From assembly GCA_029204225.1 (NCBI GenBank), contig CM055097.1, positions 66,434,644-66,498,643 on the forward strand: a stretch of 64,000 nucleotides of DNA, written 5' to 3'. Below are positions 11,183 through 22,290 of this stretch, piece by piece (position 1 is the first letter of the stretch; each line of letters starts with the position of its first letter). The DNA is from Diphasiastrum complanatum (Eukaryota; Streptophyta; Lycopodiopsida; Lycopodiales; Lycopodiaceae). Made by a program: the position numbers and the translations under genes. The notes below the pieces were generated by a model. The model ran no database searches. It worked only from the letters and a program-made list of their open reading frames with translations, and was not told the DNA's origin.

Positions 11183-14100
11183 TCAACGGCGGTGAGGCGA
11201 GTAATAGGGAGAGCGAGATCTGTCACGCTGATGACTACGAGAGGGGGAGTAATGAGGTGAACGATTGCGGCCACCACGTCCACTACGATACGGAGAGTAT
11301 TGAGGAGAACGGCGTGAACTGCGACTATCTCTGTAGTCACCACGGCTCTCTCTATAGCCACCTCCATAACCACGACTACGTCCACGTGAACCCACTGGCA
11401 CAGTAACAGTGAGAACATTAATCAGAAATCGAAGCACTAGTGAACATGAACCAGCCATGAAATACTCTGTCAAGGAAGCATCATAAATACACAAGCTTAA
11501 TACCTGGAACGCCTAGATACTCTCCAGGAGTAGGGGTTCTGGCTCGCTTACGCCTAGCCTGTAACACAGACCAGAAGTTTTAGAACTACTTAATACATCA
11601 AAAGATTTAAGGATATAGAAGAGACTTGTTTAAGGTTAAGGGAAACTGTTTTCTCTAGATAAACCCAACACCTAGGATTCCACATTAGCCGTGACATAAC
11701 TGCAAGCAAATATTTGAAACTAAGGGAAATTTTGTTCAAATTGTACAAAGAGCTTGAGCTTGGTAACTTGAAAACTGAGGATACAGAAAACATCTAGAAC
11801 GACGTAAAGTGGAAGGGAGGAGGGTCACCACATCTAATGCTCAAACAGCTTCCAGTGAAATTCCTTCATAGAGAACCCACCTTAGTCACAAAGTGCGATG
11901 AAAATTGCATACGCGGGTGCTGTTAGAGTGGGGCTTGCATTAACATGAGTTTGAAAGTTGCAGCAGCTATTTGAAAAATCTGAACTCGGCAACATGATTC
12001 GCATACTGGTTTGCCCAGCAGCAGTTGGCTTGGCATGTTAAGATTCTTTCACCACTACATAAATCGAATGTTGGTGTTGAAAGAGAGTGTATTACTGAAG
12101 TAGACACTAGCATCTGTACGAACAATTATTCGATAAGATTGTTTCTGGTAAAAGAATCTCCATATTGCACTGGATGCAGAGCTTGAAAGATATCATTGGG
12201 CCATTTGTTGTGTAACTTTGAAACAAGCCGATGTAGAAACTTAAAAAATAGATGACTGATGCAGCGAAGGGGACCAAATAATCTCTGAACGACCAACCGT
12301 TCCAAAAACAATAAAATGAATTAGCAATTACACTAGAGCAGGCAACATGATCATAATTCTTTTGCCATCACCTGCTCTCTTTGCATGGACCAAAAAACCA
12401 ATGAACGCTCCCTTTACCAATCCTTGTGATAGACATGTCACACAAGGACACAACCACACCAGTACTGCCTTACCTTTTCAACTGATATGATGCGGCCCTC
12501 AAGAGTCGAACGGTTTAGGTACTTAATACAACGATCAGCATCTTCCACAGTTTCCATCTCCACAAATCCAAATCCTCTTGATGCACGTGTTCGTGGGTCC
12601 ACAACCAATCTGCATTCAACGACCTACATAATTTGGGACAATGCCAGTGTCATACTACAGCAAAAGAAATTATTAAGTTGCAGAACTGTAACAATCAAGA
12701 CTATCTGCTATTTTTCTTCATTAAGATTTGCATTTGTCACGAGAAACACGAATCAAGGGTAGCTTCATTTGAAGGGAGCTCTTTCATGGTATGGTGATGC
12801 AGTGTTTTTACCTTCCCCTCACGGGACAAATGTTCTTCAAGATCTTGTTCTGTTACACGGGTTGATAACCCTGTGACATACAGATTATTTCCAGGATTGT
12901 TTGCATCATTTTTTGGACCATCATCTCCATGTGAGCTGGAAAAACAAGTCAAAGATCAACAAAATTCGCATTAGTCAAACGGTACAGCTAGATTGTTGAT
13001 TGACAATTGATAGGTAAACTTTCAGGTTTCAGCATAGCAAACTCTTCTAACAAAAAACTTCGCGACTTGCATAGCCTTCAATCAGTTTTCAATGGGCCTA
13101 TTCAGTTATATAAAATGTGTAATATTTTCTAAAAGATGGGAATTGCAATAAGATTTGAGAAACCTCCTGGAACCTCTACAAAGCTATCTGTATGAAGCAA
13201 CATAGAATTTTTTTTAACAAAAGTAGTTTAAAATGCTCGCAAATCTAGAACATTGCAATATTGAAAACTGAGTAGCCTATTCCAAATATGCAAGGCATCC
13301 TTGTTTCAGACTACAGAACAAAATTGTTGAAAATAGGCATACTTATATGCTGAGCTTGGTGATCTTGAGCGCCCACGCTTTGGAGATAAAGAATTTGAGT
13401 ATCTGACCCAGAAATGGCTATCAGTTAAGAAAGTGACCTGAACAAAAGTCATTCTTTCCAAAAATAATCTGACGAAAACTTTTGGGAATAGCATGCCGGA
13501 AAAAAGCATGCAACTACAAAAATGATTTACCTGCTGCGTTTTGGTGTGTCCCCCTTCTCAGAACACATGACGTACACAGTCCATTAACAAAGTTAGAGAG
13601 TACATAAAGAGGACAAATTCTGAAAATTACAAGCAATCAGAGACATCCAATAAACAGAGCAGGTCGCTATTGCCAGCTACTTTTCAGGATAGAAATTGCC
13701 AGGATATGGAACTTAGAATAGAAGAGAAAAAAAAAATCATTGCAATAGTTCTGTTAACTTCAAATCAATCAAAATTTGCTTTCTCTCACTTCTTTTATGT
13801 TTTGCCAATGAGTGGCTAAATTACTGGCATTCCTCTTAGGGATCAGATAAGATTATTGGGCCCAAGGAAATTGAATTTGCTAGCCAGATCAACCATCTTC
13901 CACATATATTCAATTATGCCAAATGTTTCATCGTTAACAACAGCATACATAAAGATGTTTCATTGTAATTTCAAACTTAAAATTCTACATAAGACTAAGC
14001 CCTTCACATATTTCTGTGATTTACAAAATGATATAAACATCTGAGATTGGAAAATGCAAGTTTGGAATGTTCTAATCTGAATTTGTCTCCCACTTATTTG

Positions 14101-16696
14101 AGACCTTGCAGACACAAATCGTTCAATTTCAGGCAATCCGTACAAGGAGCAGGGCTCCACATTGTGCCTAAGGACTACAGTTTGGATAAATTCGCAGAAA
14201 TAGCTGCTGGTCTAATCAACAACTATCTATTTAAAAAAGCCCATTTATTTTTGAAGTCAGAAGGGTATTCTCCCTATGAATGTCAAAAATTGGAAAAATG
14301 AAGCTTCAATCTGAGTTTGAACTTTGAGCTACCAATGTTTAAAAAACTGACAAAAACCAGGGAATAGGCCAGAAATAAATTTCACATACTTTTTAGACAG
14401 CTTAAATATTTCCAGATTGCCGTGCACACTCATTTTTAGAATGGATTGTCCTCATTTGTGAACATTACAGACTGGTTCCAGCATGTCGTTACAGGCTGAT
14501 TAAGCAAGCTGTAATGAGGCAAGAAACACAATAATAGAGCACCGTAACTTCTTGACCATGCCTTCTTTTCGATGCTTTATATCTTTCTGAGATTGCAATA
14601 CATCCAAAGTCGCAAATTTCATTTGACATCAGCCAATGCTAAAGGAACAATATACAAAGAACTATATCAAATCAACAGCACCAACTGCTAGTTGGGTTTC
14701 AGAATAATCTGCATTCTCTTGAATAAATGAGTCAATTGAAAAGCCGAGGTCGATTCCAGGTTCCCTACTGTTTATAGCTACCGTGTTTTGTAATCTGTCA
14801 GCTCCTTTGCTCAGGAGTAGGCTCAAGCACTCTTTATATGAATTGATTCTTGCACCTTCATGATCCCTTTTCCCCATCATGGAAGAGCACTTGCAGGAGA
14901 TACTTGTTCAACATTGACTTGAATAGTCGTTGCTCCTATGAAACTTGTTTCAGAACTACTTTCAGAATTTTTTTGTTCAAAATTTGACTTCAAGCAAGGC
15001 CAGCTTCTATTAACTTTTCATAATCGATAGAACAAGAATGAACTGTGATCATTGCATAGCTACCATTCCATACATTTTGGTAGACAATGTTACATTTCAA
15101 ACATACAGAATACAATATGTCCCAGATGTTTGGATTGAAAAATTCAGAAAAAAAGTTGGTATTGTTCTGTAGTAAAAAAAAACATTCTGAAATCTTTCTG
15201 TCAATCTTTCAATGTTAGTACTGCTGTATTGGTACAGTCCAGTATCCATGATATAGTACAAGCTGATTGACCACGTATAGATATGATTATAGTTCTATAC
15301 CATACGGAATAGGCATTTTCTGAACACCATTCCATACAGGTTCTGTATGGAGCAAGGAAAAGGTCCCAGCGTTCCGTACAGAACATGATGGTTTGATAAA
15401 AAATTCGATAATAGAGAACCAATTTGTGTCAGAATTGAATACATGTGGCTTGTGAAGTATCTGCAAAAACCATGAATTGTGTTAGCATAAGTCACGTTGC
15501 CGGTAGTGAACATGGAAAGTTTTTCCCGAGTTATTGAACAGTGAAAGAGTAGACTTTTGTAAACAAAAGCAGGCTGCAGTCACTGATCTAATCTGAATTG
15601 CAACTGATTCATTTGGGTCTACAATGTTTTATCTGTTTTTGAATCTGATAATAGATGGTAGTTCGATGCCCTTGAATACATCTTTAAATAAGCTGCTTCA
15701 ATTCCTTCTATGAGCAGCTCTCCTCACATGGATTCATTGCAAATGCTTACAAAAAATATTTCAACTATCAAATTTTTCCACATATGGCATTCTTCAACGA
15801 CTCTGGCATGCAGTGCCTATTTGGATCTTTTAACTTCAACCTCGGGGCACCTTCCCCTTTCTGAAACTTTTGATGAAGATGAACACAATCTAGTCAAGTA
15901 TAAAATATGGCAGGAGAAAAAATATCTTTAGAACAGTTGAAGAACTTACCATTCTAGGAATTTGTGTAAATGCTTATGAAGAGAGGCACATTTTCTAACA
16001 GGTGCTTTCATTTGCATTATTGTGATGCAACAAACCCGTAACTAATACAAATAGTACTTCATCTCCAGATTGGCATTCGTTGAAAATTTACGGGCTACAA
16101 CAAAATTTGGCAGATTCTGATCATTCTTTTTTCAAAAACTTTTACACATGAGAGCTAGAAACAACTGTGAACCGGATTACGAATCTTGAAAGTGACATGC
16201 CAACTCTTGGAACTGCATAAACATTATTAATAGCAGATTATGGCCCATAAAATTTTTGTAAAGAAGTTGGAGAAAGATATTAAACCCTATAAAACGTCCC
16301 AAAGTGTTTGACCAAGCCATAACTGAACAGCCCTGGAAAGGTCACTGAAAGCTCCTTACTTCAATACAAAGAAATAAGTGACTGCCTCATAAGCTTAAAC
16401 TCAACTAGATTAAGCGATTCTCTTCAAATAGAAGAAACAACTTACGTAGCCACTACAATGAAACCCTAGGTCAAGAAACAGATCCTTTCTAGCAAGAAGT
16501 GTAGAAATGAACCGGATCCGGACCAAAAAACGATACTTATGACAGAAGCCTGACAAATACAGTGCAAATTGAGAGCAACAAAATGGAAATCAATCTGCAA
16601 AATCTGTAAAAACAAGAAAAATAACACACCGAACATTATTGTGAAAAAAAAACATAGAGCTGGAAAAGTTGGTAAGCAAATCAAAGCACCTACCAT
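11183..16696 (-). CDS. SR45a-like: SR45a/transformer-2-like RNA-binding splicing factor
   Basis: Likely a nuclear splicing regulator with one RRM and flanking Arg/Ser regions, as in plant SR45a and animal Tra2. GT-AG exons on the minus strand: ATG at 16696-16694 as the last three bases of exon 1; 13556-13531; 13402-13343; 12935-12812; 12623-12474; 11558-11504; 11394-11183. Phases agree throughout and give 209 residues. The N-terminus is short and RS-like (SPKRGRSRSPSS). The RRM runs from about residue 38: NNLYVTGLS (RNP2), then RGFGFVEM (RNP1). After it comes the Tra2-family linker ARRKRARTPTPGEYLG, then a C-terminal domain with a Gly/Arg stretch and three SPxYSP repeats (SPQYSP, SPHYSP, SPYYSP). 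The 26-base exon and the ATG-at-junction start are the least certain part: an alternative in-frame ATG lies at 13568-13566. Arabidopsis SR45a is longer at the C-terminus. No stop or frameshift interrupts the copy. Confidence 0.9.
14641..15005 (-). pseudogene. Unidentified decayed coding-like fragment in an intron
   Basis: Within intron 1 of the SR45a-like gene the minus strand has a 72-codon frame (14880-14662) that ends ADYSETQLAVGAVDLI. It is preceded in another frame by a coding-like stretch (SETSFIGATTIQVNVEQV, about 14950-14890), as if one protein had been broken by a shift near 14883. No family was recognised. It may be a fragment of a copied gene, an unused exon, or chance. Confidence 0.2.
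16446..16549 (-). other. Candidate alternative (poison) exon of the SR45a-like gene
   Basis: In the first intron a 104-base segment has a good acceptor (tgtatttgtcag before 16549) and a strong donor (GTAAGT after 16446). It contains the plant 5'UTR-like string ctagggtttca. If joined after the exon-1 ATG it reads about 28 codons and then hits TAG, so inclusion would end translation early. SR genes commonly self-limit through such exons and nonsense-mediated decay. Whether this one is used is inference; it could also be a 5'UTR exon of a transcript starting at the downstream ATG. Confidence 0.4.
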
Positions 16697-16935
16697 TTGG
16701 CACGTTGTAGCAGGACGCACGACGAACGATCGGCCGCGGAAAAATGTAAAGCTATGACGAGAACGGCGCTTGTTTAATTTCAAAAGCAACTCGAGAGAAA
16801 GAAGAAGAATAAGAAGAAGAAAATTTAGGGCAACAAGCAAACCCTAAATCAGGACATTCGCTAGGAGAAAGAAAACAAGGGAAAGTGGCCAGGCCACATG
16901 GCCCTGCCTTGGTTAAAATGTATTTAAGTAAAAAC
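16697..16935 (-). promoter_or_regulatory. 5'UTR and core promoter of the SR45a-like gene
   Basis: Upstream of the exon-1 ATG the minus strand has a CpG-rich leader (cgcggccgatcgttcg, about 16719-16737). Further up, a TA-rich box (cttaaataca, about 16919-16928) fits a TATA element with a start 25-35 bases downstream. A compact inverted motif, ggccacatggcc (16884-16900 region), lies between. The 3' end of a LINE relic begins within about 60 bases, so the usable promoter appears short. Confidence 0.4.
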
Positions 16936-16979
16936 ACCCTCCTGCATTTATTCATAGGAAAAAGTAGTAGGTACATTGA

Positions 16980-17990
16980 TGAAAAAGATATATACATCCC
17001 GAAGGGGAAGTTTAAACAAAAGTAGGCTCAGACAAGAGCAAAGATTGCAGTAAAGTTAAGATTAATCCAAATCTTGGCATTAAAGATAAAAGTGCATAAA
17101 CTATGATGATGTCCGTGGGAGTCTGCCAACTGACTGCAGCAGATCAGAAAAGTGAAGCGGTGGTGAGTTGGCTAATGAAGGGAGATGAGATGTAGCAGAC
17201 CCAGCCATCGTCGCCCGTTGTAGAATAGATAGGGCCTGAGCACGGTGCAGGGCAATGGAAACACGTTGTTTGAAAGAAGCCACGAGAATAGAACCAGGAA
17301 TACCTTGACGCTCTGCCGCCTAATGAGAACACATGCGAAGAAAATCCTCAAAGCGTCGATGCAAGGTGTCATAAGTCTCAATAGCCAAGGGAAGGAAAGC
17401 ATTAGTGGGGTGCCTGTCAGAGTAGTTTTTTTCCTTCTCTTGTGCTGCCACGCCTGTCGCTTCTCCTGGTGTGAAGGCATAGCGAGGCAATAGGTCACCA
17501 CGCGTGGGATCAACAACAACAACATCTGCCAAAGTACGAAGCCCATCCCGAGAGAGGACAATGTCAAGACGCCTGCGGGAAGAGTGGGACGCAGAAGAAG
17601 GAAGTACATGAGACTGCTCTTTGAGGACATGGAATCCTCCATCTCTGGCTATAGCGGCCGCTGCATCTCTGAGAACATCATGCATAGCTGTGCACTCACT
17701 CCCAGAAGGACAACATAGGAGGTGGATAGCAAGAGCATCAATAGGGTGACCACAAACACACCTGGAGAGACCCAATACCGAAGGATGAGGAAGCCCCAAG
17801 CGAAGACGAAGAGCAGTGGTGAAGATGGCCGAAGACAACCGAAAGGAAGGAATAACAGGCCGAGCTGACAGCAAGCCCCGGCACTAGGACCAGCACAAGA
17901 AAGAAGCCAAGCTCGATGCAACGCTGAAGGAGCCTCAGAGAGCATGCTGGAAAGGGTATGCAAACCTATAAGTAGGTTTATTTTATAGAG
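16980..17990 (-). pseudogene. 3' part of a LINE with C-terminal nuclease-like domain
   Basis: The minus strand encodes the C-terminal part of a non-LTR retrotransposon polyprotein. Order: a connection segment (LHTLSSMLSEAPSALHRAW, near 17950), a frame change near 17880, then 17874-17320. That reading has a Cys/His cluster (CVCGHPIDALAIHLLCC) typical of the region after reverse transcriptase, then LDIVLSRDGLRTLADVVVVD followed by PT, and further on FLPLAIETYDTLHRRFEDFL. The spaced Asp residues with a following EKEK stretch suggest a restriction-endonuclease-like fold, which is inference. A single in-frame TAG at 17320-17322 interrupts the frame, which then continues to 17101. The RT core is missing, so the copy is 5' truncated, as is usual for LINEs. 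The 3' tail runs to about 16980. Confidence 0.7.
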
Positions 17991-18437
17991 CATAGTAAGG
18001 ACATACATATATTTTTTTCTTATGAAGTTGACTTCGTCATTAGTAAAGTATAGTCTTTAAACTATAGTCTCTGTTTCTCAATGGGCGTAATGTCTTGCGT
18101 AGTAATGAAGTAAATGATTGGGAATTGGACATACATTTTATAAATGCAATTTAGCTGATAAAGTAGTGAATTTTGTTTCGGACATGGATAACAACTGATG
18201 CTCAGCTATGACACCTGTCTTCCTCATGCAACTAACTTGTGCGGTTCTGTTGTGTGGGATGGTGGCAGGTAACAGCTGGGTGTCTTAAAACTTGCTTCGC
18301 TTTGTGGTACTTTGTACTGTTAAACTTTATACAACTGTATTTTGACCTGTTATGCTATAAATTGAAACGGTTCAAAGGGTTTGGTCTTGACTTGTCAAGA
18401 GGAACTATGTGAAATCTTGTTACTCTCTCTCTCTCTC
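17991..18437. other. Intergenic DNA ending in a short CT tract
   Basis: AT-rich, no open frame of note. A (CT)n run at about 18424-18438 abuts the left end of a gypsy LTR. Confidence 0.45.
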
Positions 18438-18904
18438 TGTAAAGACCACCAGGGAAAACCCCTAAGATGAGGATAGGAAAACACAAGAGAGACAATGGAG
18501 CAAAACCACCCAACCAATCCTAGATCCCTCCTAGATCTAGCCCCCAAGCCAAGCCATGTGAAAGCAAGAGGAGAAGAGCTCAACAGGTAACCTAGACCAA
18601 AAGTCGTCGACGAGATAATCTTAATATATAGAGAGTAGGATCCTGTGCATGAGCCCATGCCCCATGCAGGTCAACTATAAATAGGTCACAGCTCTTCATG
18701 CATTCCTCCTGCCTATGTCAGTCACATGTACATGCACTTCTCCATATGTCTCAATTAGAGTGTCTGGGTCCTCTCAAGGTCATTAGTCACCAACAGGCCT
18801 CAACATGGAATAAAATCTAGGCGTGAACAATAATCTCGAATACTGGAGGGCCGGTCTACCATATTAGGACTATTTCATGTCCTTAGCAGAATATGGTCGT
18901 AACA
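18438..18904 (-). repeat. Ty3/gypsy 3' LTR
   Basis: On the minus strand this 467-bp unit begins TGTTACGACC and ends GGTCTTTACA, so its tips form an imperfect 10-base inverted repeat with TG...CA ends. Just before its start the minus strand reads ggttctgaggacacaacc, a purine-rich aagagaggaaga, then the LTR. That is the usual end of chromovirus pol and its polypurine tract. A TATA-like box (ctatttatag) lies inside. The matching 5' LTR was not found in the window. Confidence 0.7.
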
Positions 18905-19790
18905 TTCTTCCTCTCTTAAACAGGTTGTGTCCTCAGAACCGGAAAAAAAAACATGAAATTATCACTTAAGCTTTTAAATCATCCGTAGCACAGGATTGCA
19001 CCACCAGTTGTGCTCAGTCTCATAACTCTCCCACGTTTCATTCCTTCAACTTGTGTGTACAGGATCCACACTCTCATGGGAAAACAAAAAAAGGATGCAC
19101 GACGAATTCTGTTGGAGGTGTCATCCAGATTCATCTTCCAACTCAGACCCACAACAAGAGAGTGCTTCCTACAACTCAAGAAGACTCAAAATGCAAAGGA
19201 AGGCTAGCTTGCAATGGATGTGCTCTAACAGCAATCCATTTCATGCAACCCAAAATCTGAGATACTGATTCTAAGCAGTAAATGGCTGTCTGACGGGCTT
19301 TGGCAGAGCAATAGAGGTTTCAAAAGCTTCAACTTATCATAATAAATCTGTTTTTCACTCTTTCATTTATTGTAACTAGCGAAATGAACATGAAAAGATG
19401 ATAAATTGCTTTTACTGTCCCAAAACCGGTTCACTACCACTATGCATGGAAGCAGATTTTTGTTTCCAAGAATCAGATTGCATGCATCCAGAATCCACAA
19501 CCTCTGTCTGCTACAATTAGAGAATTTGCAATTTTTCAGTTGTTCAGTTTGCATGCTTCACAAGAGGATTAGTCTAAAAAAAAACTTTAAATCCTCACAT
19601 ACAAACCATAAATTCAAGATTTTCAGCAACAATCAATTTATTCATTTTGGAAAAATCGATTCCTCATCAATCTATCAACAAGCATCATGTTACTAAATCT
19701 GAATCAAAACTATCCAAAACATTATGGATTCATGCAAATTATTCATCCAAAAAAACAGATTTAAACAAGAAAGTGGATCAACCATGCACC
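18905..19790. other. Gypsy-derived filler, no readable gene
   Basis: The first 30 bases are the purine-rich end of the minus-strand gypsy element. Beyond that, stops occur in all frames and no pol motif could be followed on the minus strand. Several short overlapping plus-strand frames at 19010-19268 look like chance. Confidence 0.4.
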
Positions 19791-20300
19791 CAACGGTCGA
19801 TCTGCCAGTAGGTAAAATGAAAATTGATGTTATTAATGCTACTTGTGAATGTCAATTCAGTACATTGTCTTTTGCTCCTCACAATTCGTTTGTGTTAGGG
19901 GCAAATTATTAGGGAAAGATGTGAATGTGCTGTTTGACTCAGGTAGTACTCATAATTTTATAAATTCTCAACTTTTGCAGAGACTCTAGGTTCCTACCAA
20001 GCCAAGTGACCACCGGTATGTGGTTAAGCTTGCGTCGGGGGCGAACATTGAAGTTTTTGATGTGATAGTTCCAAGGTTGGAACTAGATCTGCAAGGCTAT
20101 GTTGAGAAAATTAATTTTCATGTTCTAAACTTGGGCCAATCGGACATAATTTTAGGATATGAGTGGTTCTGATGGAATTTTTCGAATGAGCGTTGACTAT
20201 AAGGGGCTGAATAAGGTTACCATTAAAAATAAATATCTGTTTCCTAGAATGGATGATCTAGTTGATCGTTTAAGTAATAAAGATACCAACAAACAAATCT
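19791..20300 (+). pseudogene. Gypsy protease fused to a short RT fragment
   Basis: The plus strand shows a retropepsin-type protease: active site FDSGSTHNFI near 19933-19962, then LGYEWF near 20155. Several stops break it (NY*GKDV, LQRL*VP). Directly after LGYEWF the sequence jumps to an RT motif, FRMSVDYKGLNKVTIKN (from about 20180), followed by FPRMDDLVDRL. The region between protease and this RT block is missing compared with intact elements, so there is an internal deletion near 20170. It lies opposite in direction to the LTR at 18438-18904, so the two pieces are from different or rearranged elements. Confidence 0.75.
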
Positions 20301-21851
20301 ATCCTACCATTTGTTTGACTGTTGTCCTTCCTAGATGACAAGAAACATGAATTGCTTTTTGGCTTGGTTTGTTCTCTCTTCTTCATGTTTCTATTCCAGT
20401 TTTGTAGTAAGTGCAAATCATCTTTCTTAAATCCAATTTCCTATGGTCCCAAGGGGCCAGTTGCTCGTTGTCTTTGCCTAAGCTCCTTGAGCCTCTCCCA
20501 CATGTACTTAGTTGTTTCACATGTTGGTGGCTTGCCTTGTGGACCTTATGGGACCACCTGCCAAGCTGTCATCATAAAGTTTTGTTCTTCAAGAAACACA
20601 AGGACTTTTTGTTTCGCTACCATTGTATGCAATCTCTCATCAATATTTGAACACTCTCTCACTATCTTTCCTTGTCGATCACAATTTTCTAAAGGATTCT
20701 TTCCTTCCATTGTCGTTCTTATGTGATGTTCTTTCCAGAACTAGATGTCAATTCCATTGAACTTTTCAAAGACTTGTGCATCTATCATATTCTATGAGGT
20801 GACCATTTAAGTTTCTTACTATGTTTGCAAAAACAACTTGAAAAGCTCATGGACCCATAACTCGGTGATTTATAGAGTGCTAAGCAACGTAGAATAGGCA
20901 ATCTTAGTTCTGATACAACTATAATAGGAGCCCAAATTGGGACGTAGAGCATTAACTCTCATGTATTAGAAACAACATTGTCTAATGCATGTTGCTTTTC
21001 ATCTCTCCTCAGATGGATTGGATAAATCTAGAAATGTATGTTCTCATTGGTCCATGGGATCAGTAGCTTATCAAGTACCAAAGCGAGATACAAATAAGAA
21101 GCTTGAGTTGCTCCCACATGGCAAAGGGTGCTTGCCACCCTTCATCTGACAAGCGGTGGCAACTCGAGGTGAATGCGAAGGGGGGAAGAAGGCTCCTTTG
21201 TAACGACCAATAATTGGACTTGTTGGGTTGCCTAATCTAAAACCACACTCACTCTAGGGACATCCATCCTTCATGATCATTGCTAGTATTCAACACATCT
21301 CAGCTAGATCTCAATGCAGGTGAGGGCGATGTACAATGTGCATAACATACATACGTATCATATGTAACATGCGAATATATAATATTAGACCAATCCTCCA
21401 CACAAATAAAGAGAAATCATCGTAAGATGAATAATACGTATATAAGACATATTTGCACGCTACCCAAAAACTAAAGCAGTAATCAGATTAAAACTCTGAA
21501 TCATTTTCATGATTCGAATATGGAAGGTTTAAGTGGAACTCCAACGGCTGCAGATTCATGTCATGCATCATGATATGCTATATTATGGTTAGCAGAAATT
21601 TAAGGAGGTGACATTAGAAGCGATTCTACATACCCAGATTGAGTGGTGAGGATATCCGACTGATATACTAATTCGGAAATGCATTGCCTGTTCAACAAAA
21701 AAATCCCGTTTCATACTTCAAAGTACAGCATTATCTAACGCTGCAGTAACACTCGAAAATTCTGGCTGCCAGCAAGAACTTCATTCACGTCTTTGAGGTA
21801 AATACTGTAACACAAATCATATAGGGTAAAAATTGTCTTTTGCATCATCTA
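20301..21851. other. Unassigned repeat-like DNA upstream of tRNA-Lys
   Basis: No recognised protein. An open plus-strand stretch at 20322-20726 encodes a Cys/Leu/Phe-rich peptide with no motif. The region may be retroelement filler. Confidence 0.4.
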
Positions 21852-21924
21852 GCCGTCTTAGCTCAGCTGGTAGAGCGCGTGGCTTTTAACCACGTGGTCG
21901 TGGGTTCGATTCCCACAGACGGCG
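21852..21924 (+). tRNA. trnK-UUU (nuclear): tRNA-Lys (anticodon UUU)
   Basis: A 73-base cloverleaf with no intron. The acceptor stem pairs GCCGTCT with AGACGGC. The A box is TAGCTCAGCTGGTAGAGC. The anticodon stem pairs CGTGG with CCACG around loop CTTTTAA, giving anticodon TTT. The T arm pairs GTGGG with CCCAC around TTCGATT, the B box. The discriminator base is G, and TTTT for pol III termination follows at 21927-21930. All stems are perfect, so it is probably functional. It delivers lysine at AAA codons. CCA is not encoded, as expected for a nuclear gene. Confidence 0.95.
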
Positions 21925-21960
21925 CATTTTGTAACCATTACATTATATCTTTTTTTTAAA

Positions 21961-22290
21961 TGCTTTTTAACAACTCGTGGTCGTGGGTTCGATCCCCACA
22001 TACGACCTATAGTGACTGGTGAGGCTTTGTTGACATCCTTTTCTCGATGCCTTTAAATCTTTTAACCACTTGGTCATGCGTTCAATTCAATTCCCACAAA
22101 CGATGACCTATTGTGACTAGCGATACTCCGTTAAGATCCTTTTCTCAAGTTTTTAAAGATGCATCGTTGTGGGTTAGATTCCCACATACGGCGTATAGTG
22201 ACTAAAGATGCTTTTTTGACATTCTTTTCTCGGATATTTAAAGTCTTTTAACATGTGGTCATGGGTTCTATTTCCCTAGACAACATATTG
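21961..22290 (+). repeat. Tandem array of degenerate tRNA-Lys 3' halves
   Basis: Four units of about 93 bp follow the tRNA gene. Each holds a copy of the 3' half from the anticodon loop through the T arm (about 21961-22006, 22057-22108, 22150-22193, 22243-22286). Each is followed by a shared spacer with landmarks tagtgact, gatgctt, ttgacatcc, ttttctc and ttaaa. The copies diverge progressively: the first keeps gtgggttcgatccccac, while the last reads catgggttctatttccct. None has an acceptor 5' strand or A box, so none can fold as a tRNA. The B boxes are partly kept. Confidence 0.8.

Noticed and set aside
11131-11418. Plus-strand (91 codons) and alternate minus-strand frames over the last SR exon
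   Set aside because: They are shadows of the RS-rich coding exon, whose low-complexity codons keep other frames open.
17172-17642. Minus-strand 156-codon frame overlapping the LINE fragment
   Set aside because: It is an out-of-frame shadow of the LINE C-terminal coding region. The domain residues are in the 17874-17101 frame.
21983-22000. Plastid or mitochondrial insertion around the tRNA
   Set aside because: The plastid tRNA-Lys(UUU) gene has a long group II intron containing matK, whereas this copy is intronless with nuclear-type A and B boxes.
21961-22290. Additional tRNA genes in the array after tRNA-Lys
   Set aside because: The units lack the acceptor 5' strand, D arm and A box and cannot form a cloverleaf.
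21961-22290. CRISPR-like or other spaced-repeat array
   Set aside because: Whole units, including the spacers, are similar to each other, and the sequence is plant nuclear. No Cas genes occur.
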